A stretch of DNA of 64,000 bases, taken from the NCBI GenBank assembly GCA_020073245.1, contig JAIQFQ010000007.1:49851-113850 (forward strand), read 5' to 3'. Source of the DNA: Terriglobia bacterium. GTDB lineage: Bacteria; Acidobacteriota; Thermoanaerobaculia; Thermoanaerobaculales; Thermoanaerobaculaceae. This document shows positions 1 to 7,385 of this stretch, piece after piece. The notes beneath the pieces were generated by a model. The model did not search any database, had not been told where the DNA came from, and saw only the letters and a list, made by a program, of their open reading frames with translations. The stretch's first letter is position 1; each line of letters starts with the position of its first letter. The position numbers and the translations under genes are program-made.

Positions 1-1002
1 AAATCGGAGCCCTACGATGGCAGTGCGAGGTCCGGGATCAACCGTCAGGGTAAGGAGGCGCCCGGCGCCGTCGTCCGTCACGCTGCCTTCGACCTTCGCG
101 AGCAACTTGCCCTGCCGCTGGAGGTAGGTCCGAAGGCGCGTCACGACCGGATCGAGAGCCGCCTCGCTGAACGTCTCCTCACCGCGAACGAAGGGCAGCG
201 CCTCGGCCTCGACGGATTTGCTCCGTTTGAGCCCCTGAAGGCGGAGGTTCCAGTGCGGGCCCCGTTGCACCGTGAAATCAACCGAGGCTCCGGCAGGTCC
301 CTCTCTGACATTCGCGGAATCCACCTCGACCTCCCAGAACCCACCCCGCCGCAGGAACTCTGTCAGGCGCCGCCTCGCCCCTTCCAGGTTTTGTGCCGTC
401 AGGGTCCGCCCCGGCGTCAACCTGCAGACCTCCCACAGCCTCAGAGTCGTCAGGGCCGCGCCCGGAGCCGCAAGCTCCCGAACCAAGAGAGGGGTGCCCA
501 GGTGAACATGCAGAAGAACGGCGACCGACGCGTCCTCCCGTTTGAACTCGAGGTCGGGGTCGAGCGCGGCGCGAGGATAGCCGCGGTCGCGCAGCAACTG
601 ACGGACACGTTCGAGTGCCGCCTCGAAGGAACTCATTCGAAGTGGCACGTTCTTCGACAGCCCGAGCGCGGCCGACACCATCTTTGCCTCGTGTTTGGAG
701 ACCCCGAGGACCTCCACAGACCGGACGCGCGAGGCCGGTTGGACGCGCACGTGGATGAGCGCCCCTGCCGGAGTGTCGGCGAGGTCCACCACCGCATCTT
801 CGACTTCGCCCGTTGCGAGGATCGCCTGTACGCCGGCTCGGATCTCCGCGCGCGACAGGACGCTCCCCTCGGTGACCCCGAAGACGCTTCGAAGGCGCTC
901 CGCGTCCGCCACGCCGGGAGCCTCGACCGTGACCTGGGCGACCGGGACCGTCCCCCAGGCGAGGGCGGCGGCCGCGAGCGCGCTCAGTACCGGCGCTGCC
1001 AC
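1..1002 (-). CDS. Omp85/BamA-family outer-membrane protein, N-terminal POTRA part (cut by window edge)
   Basis: The reverse strand is open from a GTG at 1002 to the window edge, giving 334 codons without a stop. The product starts with a short Ala-rich hydrophobic stretch that could be a signal peptide. It continues with repeated alpha/beta units of about 75-80 residues that look like POTRA domains, e.g. VRSVEVLGVSKHEAKMVSAA followed by an LRDRGYPRAAL helix. The C-terminal beta-barrel would lie outside the window. The GTG start overlaps the end of tamB by 19 bp and has a GGAGGTGAA ribosome binding site inside the last tamB codons, so the genes are translationally coupled. TamB with an Omp85 partner (TamA/BamA type) is a known outer-membrane assembly pair. 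Whether this is TamA or BamA cannot be decided without the barrel. Confidence 0.8.
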   Translation of the reverse strand, partial: MAAPVLSALAAAALAWGTVPVAQVTVEAPGVADAERLRSVFGVTEGSVLSRAEIRAGVQAILATGEVEDAVVDLADTPAGALIHVRVQPASRVRSVEVLGVSKHEAKMVSAALGLSKNVPLRMSSFEAALERVRQLLRDRGYPRAALDPDLEFKREDASVAVLLHVHLGTPLLVRELAAPGAALTTLRLWEVCRLTPGRTLTAQNLEGARRRLTEFLRRGGFWEVEVDSANVREGPAGASVDFTVQRGPHWNLRLQGLKRSKSVEAEALPFVRGEETFSEAALDPVVTRLRTYLQRQGKLLAKVEGSVTDDGAGRLLTLTVDPGPRTAIVGLRF

Positions 1003-4000
1003 TTCACCTCCATCGAGTACGAGCCGTCCTGCTCACGGGCGGCCTCCAGGTAAACGCCCTGCGCGAGGCGCCAGCGACTGGTGATGACCTCTTCCCGGTT
1101 CGTCGTCAGGTTCGTGGACACGGTCACGGCCCAGTCCCTGTTCAGCTGCTTGACGACCGTCAGACGGGCCGTCGGGTTGCCGGTTTGGGTGACCCCGAAC
1201 GGATCCACCCGCATCTGGTCCACGTCGAGAAGTGTCCGGGCGCGGTTGGTCACCACACCCGTGAGTTGGTCGGTCAGGAACGACGAAGCGACTGCACCCG
1301 CTCCCGACTGTCCCGCGGAGTCCGCTCTCCGACCCGTCGAGATCAGGGAGATCACGTCCATCTGAGGCAACGGCGGGTTCGACGTGAAGGTCGGCGTCAG
1401 GCGGTCGAGCGTGCCATTGAGCCCCACGGTCACCTCGAACGTCTGTACGGTGGTGCGGGCGAGGATGTCCAGGCGCGGTTCGAGACGGTCCGGGCTCGTG
1501 AACGTGACGGTACCCCGGTCCAGCTCGTAGCGGTTGCCGGCGAACTCGAGTTCGCCGCCAGGCAGGGCCTCGAGGCGTCCCAGAACGCCGTACCGCGCCG
1601 TCGTTCCGACGATCCGGAGGTCGCCCCTCGCCGTCAGCCTGGCGAGCGGCGTGTCGACCTCGAGCGTGCTGGGGACGTCAACCGTCAGGTTCAGCGCCAT
1701 TGGGGTTCCTTCCGTCGCGCGCACACGCTCCGGTGTCCGGATCTGCTCGACTACAAGCTTCTGGAGGTCGAGGTCCCGGCGGAACACCGTGTGCTTCAGA
1801 GTCGCTTTCCCGGAGAGCGACAGGCTCTGCAGCCCACCCACCAACCGCACGTCGCCAGATAGGATGGGCGTCAGGCCGGTGATGAGTGGCCAGTGGACGG
1901 CGTCGAGTCGCATCCCCAGGTCGAGGCTGAGCTGGGGGCTCAAGTAGATCTGGCCGTCGCACACGCCCGAGCCACCCAGGATCGCGAAGTTGACCCCTTT
2001 GAGCTTGACCGCCTCCGGTATGAACTCGAGCTCGCCGTTGATCCTCGTCGCGGGTTCCGGGAGACCCGGGATGCGCAGCGATCCGTCGGTCACGCGGGCC
2101 GTCCCCTCGAACCTGGGTGCCGAGTCCGTCCCCGAGATGTCCCCCGTCAACTCGACGCGACCCGAGGGCCTGGAATCGCGCCATACCAGCGCCAGCAGCA
2201 CTGCCGGCAGCTCGCCCGACACGGTTCCGGAGAGCACTCCGTCGCTTCGGCGGGCCGCCCGGGCGACGAGGTTCGACCGTTTCCCGGTCACCGTCAGCCC
2301 GTCGAGCTGAATGGCTCCGCCGTCCACGACGAAGTGGGCTGGCTCCGCGAGCGTCGCCTGCTCGCCCTCAACGGAGAAGATGAGCTCGTTCACGACGCCG
2401 TCGATGTGTGCAGGTCGAGGAGGGGCAAGACGGACCTCCGCTTCCCCCGACATCCGGCCATCGACCGGCAGATCGGTCCCCGCGAGGTCTTGAGCCAGGA
2501 GCCGCCAGGACTCGACCCCGAAGTCGAGTTTCCCCCGGAACTCGCCCTTCTCGCGGCGCAGGTCGCCGGAGATCTCCCACACGTGGGGACGCTCCACCTG
2601 GAGACGGATGCCCTGGGTATCCAGCTCAATCAAGCCACGGGCGCCCTTGGCGCTGGCGACCTCGAGTCTGCCGGCCGGGCTGTCGAAGGGGAAGGCGCCG
2701 TGGAGTGTGCAGTCGAGGGAGCCCCCGGCCATGCGAGCGAGCGGCGGAGAGATCGCCTCGAGTCCGAACCCCGAAAGCGAGGCGTCCACGACCGCTTCGC
2801 GCCTGGCCAGGTCCACTTCCGCGGAGGCGGCGAACGGGCCGACGGCGATCCCCGAAACGCTCACAACCCTATCGGCAAGCCGGACCCGGCCGGTGCCGTC
2901 GCCGAACGGCGCCCCGGCAACCGCGACGCCGGCGAGGTGAAGGTCCGCCTCGGCGGTCGGGGCATCGAGGCTTCCGCCGACCGTTCCGTGTAAGCTGACC
3001 CGACCGGCCAACGGGGCGTGCACCCCTCCCCACGCGACCATCCTCACCAGGGGCACGCCCTGGCCCGAGAGCTCGATCTGGAGCTCGCCGCCCTTGCCGT
3101 ATCGCAGCTCCCCGCGGCCGCCCACCCGGCCGGCGCCGACGTAGATCACGCCAGGATCGACGGTCAGCACACCCTGCCCCGCGCGGAAGGTCGCCTCGAT
3201 GCCGTCCGCGTTGACGGGTCCGAACGCGACGGGGGCGAGAGCGACGTTGCCCTCCACGGTCAGATCACGGAACGGTCCCGAGAGCCCGATGTCGATCGCC
3301 GCTTCGCCGGTGAGCTGCGGCGGGATCACCTCGGTTCCCACCCAACCCCTCAGGAGCCTGGCAATGCTGGCCATCTGAAGTCTCTCGCCCTGGATCTTCC
3401 AGTTCGGGAGCCAGCTCCCGAGGGCAAGCTTCCCCTCCCACCGCACCGGCGCGCCGGCCAACGTGGTGTTCTTCGCGGAGATCTGGAGGGCACCATCGTG
3501 CGAGAGCGAGAGGACAACTCTGCCGGCCACGGGAACGTCGCCGCTGCCCGGCTGCAAGTCCGCGATGCCTGTGCCGTCCCCCGCCTTGAACGCGCCGCCC
3601 TCCCACGTCACCTCGGCGCTCACCCGGGACCGAGCCGAGATGCCGGCATCGGGCGACCCGAGTTCCCCGAGGAAACGCCCGAGGTCGACACCTTGGCCGC
3701 GGACTGCGACGCGGTGCCGCCACGGAGGGCCGAAGCTCCCGAGGCTGTACGATCCCTCGAGGTCGCCGCCGGCGAACTTCGCCTGCGAGACCGACGCCTC
3801 GAGCCCGTCCGGGGAGAGGTGGGCCTCTCCGACGAGGTCGCCGAATTGGAGTCCGGCGACCTCGACCCTCGGGCTCGACACGACGGCGTCGACGCGGAAG
3901 TCGACCACCTTCACGCCGGTCCTCACGCTCCCCTTCCAACGCAGGTCCACAGGTCCGGCGAGCCCGGCGCCGATCTTCAAGGTCCGGTCGAGGTCACCTA

Positions 4001-4739
4001 GCTCTACACCCGTTGTGCCTTCTCCGGTCACTCCAGTCCCGGTCGAACTGCAGTGCGCGTCCACGGTCCAGCCTTTGCCGCGACCACGCAGCCGTCCGAT
4101 CTCCCACCCCTGGTCGGTCTTCCGGCCCCACGCCATCAGCGAACCCGACATCGGCTCGACGCCCGGGACCTCGACCGTCAGCGAACCGATGCTGACCACG
4201 GCAGAACTGATCGGCGCGCGTCGCGTGCCGTTCCAGCGCGCCTCCACGTTGGCCGCCTTGAGCACGACCCCGCCCGGTAGTGCGACCTTCTTGATCTCGA
4301 GGTCCTGCACCTCGAGCTGCCGCACGAGAATCCGGATCCACCCCCCTCCGGTGCTTCCCTGCGACGCCGGACGCTCCTCGAGGTCCACCACGACACCCTC
4401 TAGCCGAAGCTGGTCGATAACGATCTCACGGGTGGCGAGAAACACGTCGCCAACAAACACATCGGCCACGGCCACCTGGACCAGCGGCGCCTTCGGCGGG
4501 CCGACCACCAGCCCCCGCACGACCAGGCGGATGGGGCTGAGGGAAACCTGGACGTCCGCGACCTGGACAGGAAGCCCAGCCGCAGCGGTGATCCTCTCGG
4601 CGATCTTGCGGGCGAGCCAGGCTCGCGAGCTTGGCCGGTCCATGGCCCATAACGCGGCCGCCACCGCAGCCGTCCAGAGCGCCATAGCGACCAACAGCCC
4701 GATCGTGGTTCGGGCCAAATGGGGACGCCGGCGGGGCAC
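984..4739 (-). CDS. tamB: Translocation/assembly module protein TamB (DUF490)
   Basis: This 1251-residue protein has one N-terminal membrane anchor (about residues 10-32, LLVAMALWTAAVAAALWAM) followed by a very long region of repeating beta-strands. It ends in a DUF490-type C-terminal domain with alternating beta-strands and a final aromatic-rich strand (MEVKWQRRY). TamB-like proteins are periplasm-spanning, anchored in the inner membrane, and work with an Omp85 protein in outer-membrane assembly or lipid transport. The length fits the family (about 1200-1400 residues). The gene begins 1 bp after the NAD kinase stop and overlaps the downstream Omp85 gene, so the three form one operon. The family call is firm; the exact cargo is not known from sequence. 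Confidence 0.9.
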   Translation of the reverse strand: MPRRRPHLARTTIGLLVAMALWTAAVAAALWAMDRPSSRAWLARKIAERITAAAGLPVQVADVQVSLSPIRLVVRGLVVGPPKAPLVQVAVADVFVGDVFLATREIVIDQLRLEGVVVDLEERPASQGSTGGGWIRILVRQLEVQDLEIKKVALPGGVVLKAANVEARWNGTRRAPISSAVVSIGSLTVEVPGVEPMSGSLMAWGRKTDQGWEIGRLRGRGKGWTVDAHCSSTGTGVTGEGTTGVELGDLDRTLKIGAGLAGPVDLRWKGSVRTGVKVVDFRVDAVVSSPRVEVAGLQFGDLVGEAHLSPDGLEASVSQAKFAGGDLEGSYSLGSFGPPWRHRVAVRGQGVDLGRFLGELGSPDAGISARSRVSAEVTWEGGAFKAGDGTGIADLQPGSGDVPVAGRVVLSLSHDGALQISAKNTTLAGAPVRWEGKLALGSWLPNWKIQGERLQMASIARLLRGWVGTEVIPPQLTGEAAIDIGLSGPFRDLTVEGNVALAPVAFGPVNADGIEATFRAGQGVLTVDPGVIYVGAGRVGGRGELRYGKGGELQIELSGQGVPLVRMVAWGGVHAPLAGRVSLHGTVGGSLDAPTAEADLHLAGVAVAGAPFGDGTGRVRLADRVVSVSGIAVGPFAASAEVDLARREAVVDASLSGFGLEAISPPLARMAGGSLDCTLHGAFPFDSPAGRLEVASAKGARGLIELDTQGIRLQVERPHVWEISGDLRREKGEFRGKLDFGVESWRLLAQDLAGTDLPVDGRMSGEAEVRLAPPRPAHIDGVVNELIFSVEGEQATLAEPAHFVVDGGAIQLDGLTVTGKRSNLVARAARRSDGVLSGTVSGELPAVLLALVWRDSRPSGRVELTGDISGTDSAPRFEGTARVTDGSLRIPGLPEPATRINGELEFIPEAVKLKGVNFAILGGSGVCDGQIYLSPQLSLDLGMRLDAVHWPLITGLTPILSGDVRLVGGLQSLSLSGKATLKHTVFRRDLDLQKLVVEQIRTPERVRATEGTPMALNLTVDVPSTLEVDTPLARLTARGDLRIVGTTARYGVLGRLEALPGGELEFAGNRYELDRGTVTFTSPDRLEPRLDILARTTVQTFEVTVGLNGTLDRLTPTFTSNPPLPQMDVISLISTGRRADSAGQSGAGAVASSFLTDQLTGVVTNRARTLLDVDQMRVDPFGVTQTGNPTARLTVVKQLNRDWAVTVSTNLTTNREEVITSRWRLAQGVYLEAAREQDGSYSMEVKWQRRY

Positions 4740-4740
4740 C

Positions 4741-5622
4741 TCACCCCTCCCGTTCGCCCCACTTCAGCTTCTGGTGCAGGATCGAGAAGAAGCTCGCAGT
4801 GGGAACGCGGATTAGCGATAGCGGCTCGACGGCCTTGTCGATCTCGACACTGACATTCGCCCCGATCGGTAGACCGTGCTGGCCATCGAGGGTGAGGTAG
4901 ACCTCCTCGTCGCCGGGACCGACCCAAACCCGGACGCACCACTCGAGGGGGACGACCAGCGGCCGGTTTGTGAGGGTATGTGAGCAGATCGGGGTAATGA
5001 GCATCGCCGACAGCCCCGGGTGAACGATCGGCCCGCCGGCAGAGAGGTTGTACGCGGTCGAGCCGGTCGGCGTGGCGATGATCAGTCCGTCCGCGTGATA
5101 CCGCGAGATGAACTCGCCCTCGATCTCGACGTTGATCGTCAGAATGCGGGCAAGCGCCGCCTTGTTGATGACCACGTCGTTGAGAACCAGAAACTCCTGG
5201 CCGGGGCCGCCATCGCCCACAGCGACGTGGAGGCGGTCGCGCCGGTCGATGACGGCACGCCCGGCGAGCAACTCGTCCAGCAAGACGAGCGCCTGCTCCT
5301 GGCTGTGCTCGGTCAGAAACCCCAGCGTTCCCATGTTGATTCCGGCCACGGGCGTCGCGGCTGGGCAGCCCCGCGACACCGACAGGAACGTTCCGTCCCC
5401 GCCCAGCACTACCACTGCGTCAACATGCCGTCCCAACTCTGCACGAACCGGTCCCGCCGCGACTCCCAGGACACCCGCCGACTCGGCGTCGGCGACGCCC
5501 TTCACGCCGCGACGCGCGAGCTCGCCCAACAGTTTCTTGCCAAGCGCGATCGCCTCGGGACTCGACAGCTTGACCGCTAGGCCTACCCGTCGGGGGGCCA
5601 CGAGAGCCTCGTCACCTCGCAT
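4741..5622 (-). CDS. nadK: NAD kinase
   Basis: This 293-residue cytoplasmic enzyme phosphorylates NAD to NADP. Diagnostic motifs are VLGGDGTFLSVSRG (the GGDG ATP/polyphosphate site), NMGTLGFLTE, and the NAD-binding stretch TPTGSTAYNLSAGGPIVHP, followed by LTNRPLVVP. The length matches bacterial NadK (about 290). The ATG at 5622 gives MRGDE; there is no clear Shine-Dalgarno, but a TAGAAT hexamer lies 6 nt upstream, so the mRNA may be leaderless. It is the first gene before tamB. An NAD kinase heading an envelope-assembly operon has no obvious functional logic and may simply be co-transcription. Confidence 0.96.
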   Translation of the reverse strand: MRGDEALVAPRRVGLAVKLSSPEAIALGKKLLGELARRGVKGVADAESAGVLGVAAGPVRAELGRHVDAVVVLGGDGTFLSVSRGCPAATPVAGINMGTLGFLTEHSQEQALVLLDELLAGRAVIDRRDRLHVAVGDGGPGQEFLVLNDVVINKAALARILTINVEIEGEFISRYHADGLIIATPTGSTAYNLSAGGPIVHPGLSAMLITPICSHTLTNRPLVVPLEWCVRVWVGPGDEEVYLTLDGQHGLPIGANVSVEIDKAVEPLSLIRVPTASFFSILHQKLKWGEREG

Positions 5623-5628
5623 CGCATC

Positions 5629-5634
5629 ATTCTA
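5629..5634 (-). promoter_or_regulatory. -10 element TAGAAT of nadK, leaderless
   Basis: TAGAAT on the minus strand ends 6 nt before the nadK ATG, and no Shine-Dalgarno is present. A start of transcription about 7 nt downstream would coincide with the start codon. The -35 region is weak. Confidence 0.45.
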
Positions 5635-5671
5635 GCCGAGCATGCGTGTCTACAGGCGAGAGACGTCGCCG

Positions 5672-5899
5672 TCACGCCTTCGGACCGCCGAGAAGGCGGG
5701 TGACCTCGCCGGGCTCGGGGAATCGTCCGGTCTCGTGTTTGGAGAAGACCGTTCGACCATCGACCTTCACGTCAAAGACACCGCCCGAGCCCTTGATCAG
5801 CCTGGCCTCCGCCCCGAACGACTGCTTCAACTCGGCCGCCAGACCGGCGGCCCGAGGCTCGTAGTTTCAAACCACGCAGTAGGTAATCACGACCTTCAT
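5672..5899 (-). CDS. SelW/SelT/SelH-family (Rdx) selenoprotein, UGA-encoded selenocysteine at residue 11
   Basis: Read through one in-frame UGA (5867-5869), this is a 75-residue protein beginning MKVVITYCVVU-NYEPRA, where U is the UGA codon. It continues with FGAEARLIKGSGGVFDVKV and ends with FSKHETGRFPEPGEVTRLL. This is the full Rdx/SelW thioredoxin-like fold: beta1, CxxU redox loop (C8, U11), helix, GSGGVF-D-V strand, and the conserved ETGRFPEPGEV C-terminal signature. Treated as a stop, the UGA would leave a 10-residue peptide and an orphan conserved tail. A hairpin suited to a bacterial SECIS lies directly after the UGA. The ATG overlaps the stop of the upstream MFS gene as ATGA, so translation is coupled. 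SelW proteins are thought to act in thiol redox. It needs selA, selB, selC and selD elsewhere in the genome. The gene is short and would be missed by standard callers. Confidence 0.88.
5831..5856 (-). promoter_or_regulatory. Bacterial SECIS hairpin of the SelW-like gene
   Basis: On the coding (minus) strand GGCCGCC and GGCGGCC form a perfect 7-bp stem around the loop GGUCU. The stem is extended by CUC/GAG across a bulged G. The loop begins 21 nt after the UGA, against 18 nt in E. coli fdhF, whose SECIS also presents GGUCU in the apical loop. The hairpin lies within the coding sequence, as bacterial SelB-dependent elements do. Confidence 0.8.
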
Positions 5900-7146
5900 G
5901 AAATCCTCCCACCGGCCCGTTCGAACGACCGCCGGAGAACAGACATTTCAACGCCCATCAAAACGGCCGAGACGAGGCACGCAAGCCCCGCGCCGGCGGC
6001 GGTCCACGGCGCACCCGCGTGCTCCGCCACCCAACCCGCAACGAAACCGCCGATAGGCGACAGCCCGCTGAACAGCCAGATGTACAGGGACACGACGCGG
6101 CCACGCATGTGAGGCGGCGCCGTCGTCTGCAGGAAGCCGTTGGTGGTCGAGAGCTGGACCGCGACGCCGAGCCCGATCATCACCATCCAGGCGGAGGCTA
6201 GCGGCAGCCAGCGCGTGCCTGCCAACGCCATCAGCCCGATACCGAGCGCGCCCTGCCCTACCGCGATGATCATCCCGGTGTGACGCGTCCCGCGACGGGC
6301 AGCTGCACCCAGTGCGCCGACCATGGCGCCGAGCCCGCCGCTCGACATCAGCAGGCCGAAACCCTGCACGCCGCCGTGCAGCACGTCACGGGCGAACACC
6401 GGCAGCAGCGTGGTGTACGACAGCCCGAAACCTGAGGTCACGGCTATGGCGGCGAGCATCAAGCGAATCTGCCGGTTACCCCAAGCATAGCTCAACCCCT
6501 CGGCCAGCTCATCCCGCAGGGAACCCTTCGCCGGCCGCGGCGACGATGGGATCCTGATCGTCAGCAGCGCTATCAGGACCGCCAGGTAGCTGACGGCGTT
6601 GACCGCGAAGCACACACCCTCGCCCCAAACCGCTACCAGGACCCCGGCCAGCGCCGGTCCGACCATTCGCGCCGCGTTGAAGGCGGAGGAGTTCAGCGAG
6701 ACGGCGCTCTGCAGGTCCTCGACGCCGACGATGTCCACCTGGAGGGTCTGGCGAGCGGGCGTGTCCAGCGTGTCGACGACCCCTTGAAAGAGCGCGAGCA
6801 CCAGGACGTGCCATACCCTGACCACGCCGGCCAGGGTTAGCGTCGCCAGCAGGCTGGCCTGGACGAGGGAGATGGATTGCGTCGCGAGCACCAACAGACG
6901 CCGGGGGAGCCGGTCCGTCAGCACGCCGGCGATCGGCGCACCGACGAGCGCCGGCCCGAAACGTACCACCGAAAGAACCCCGAGCATCAGAGGCGAGTTC
7001 GTGAGGCGATAGACCAGCCACGCCTGAGCTGTCGTCTGCATCCAGGTGCCGTTGACCGACAGCCACTGCCCGATCCAAAACACCCGGAAGTGTCGGTGCC
7101 GCAGCGCCCGAAAGGCGTGCCTGATGCGCGACGCAAGCCGCCCCAT
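5896..7146 (-). CDS. MFS transporter, MFS_3/EntS-like
   Basis: This 416-residue integral membrane protein has about 11-12 hydrophobic segments. The N-terminal signature FRALRHRHFRVFWIGQWLSVNGTWMQ, cited here as FWIGQWLSVNGTWMQ, and the loop GVLTDRLPRR (an MFS A-motif variant) place it in the MFS_3/DUF894 group. That group includes the enterobactin exporter EntS and many uncharacterised drug or metabolite exporters. The substrate cannot be inferred. The stop overlaps the start of the SelW-like gene (ATGA). An extended -10 lies 8 nt before the ATG and no Shine-Dalgarno is visible, so the transcript may be leaderless. Confidence 0.85.
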   Translation of the reverse strand: MGRLASRIRHAFRALRHRHFRVFWIGQWLSVNGTWMQTTAQAWLVYRLTNSPLMLGVLSVVRFGPALVGAPIAGVLTDRLPRRLLVLATQSISLVQASLLATLTLAGVVRVWHVLVLALFQGVVDTLDTPARQTLQVDIVGVEDLQSAVSLNSSAFNAARMVGPALAGVLVAVWGEGVCFAVNAVSYLAVLIALLTIRIPSSPRPAKGSLRDELAEGLSYAWGNRQIRLMLAAIAVTSGFGLSYTTLLPVFARDVLHGGVQGFGLLMSSGGLGAMVGALGAAARRGTRHTGMIIAVGQGALGIGLMALAGTRWLPLASAWMVMIGLGVAVQLSTTNGFLQTTAPPHMRGRVVSLYIWLFSGLSPIGGFVAGWVAEHAGAPWTAAGAGLACLVSAVLMGVEMSVLRRSFERAGGRIS

Positions 7147-7154
7147 CGCCGGTC

Positions 7155-7163
7155 AAGGTATCA
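7155..7163 (-). promoter_or_regulatory. Extended -10 (TGATACCTT) of the MFS-selenoprotein operon
   Basis: TG-A-TACCTT on the minus strand ends 8 nt before the MFS ATG. It matches the TGN-TANNNT extended -10 form and implies a leaderless message. Confidence 0.4.
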
Positions 7164-7182
7164 GAACCGCGGCTGGCGACGG

Positions 7183-7370
7183 TTTCAAAGTTCGAAGGTT
7201 CGACAAAGATGTAAAGGGTCAAACGTCAAAGGTCAAACGGACGGCAGAGACCTCCGATGACCCTCAACCTGCCGGGTCGTGTCTTCCCTTTGACCTCTTC
7301 CCTTTCACCTTTGACCTTTCTAGCCTCGGGGGGAACCTTCGAACCTGTGAACGTGCGAACGTTCGAATGC
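7183..7370. repeat. Nested heptamer inverted repeat
   Basis: Outer arms are degenerate GTTCGAAG units (7183-7206) and GAACCTTCGAAC-like units (7331-7368). Inner arms are 7-bp GGTCAAA units (7213-7240) and their complement (7282-7319, CCCTTTGACC-like). The two families are nested around a loop of about 42 nt. The element fills the space between the MFS start and the stop of the downstream-facing kinase gene. See the finding on the whole family. Confidence 0.8.
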
Positions 7371-7385
7371 CTCCTGCCCCAGCAA

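Noticed and set aside
1893..2993. Long open frames antisense to tamB (e.g. 366 codons)
   Set aside because: High GC creates long shadow frames; composition is that of a complement and no family is recognisable.
5667..5899. UGA in the SelW-like frame as a plain stop, leaving a 10-residue peptide
   Set aside because: The sequence after UGA keeps a complete conserved family tail in the same frame and a SECIS-like hairpin sits at the right distance.
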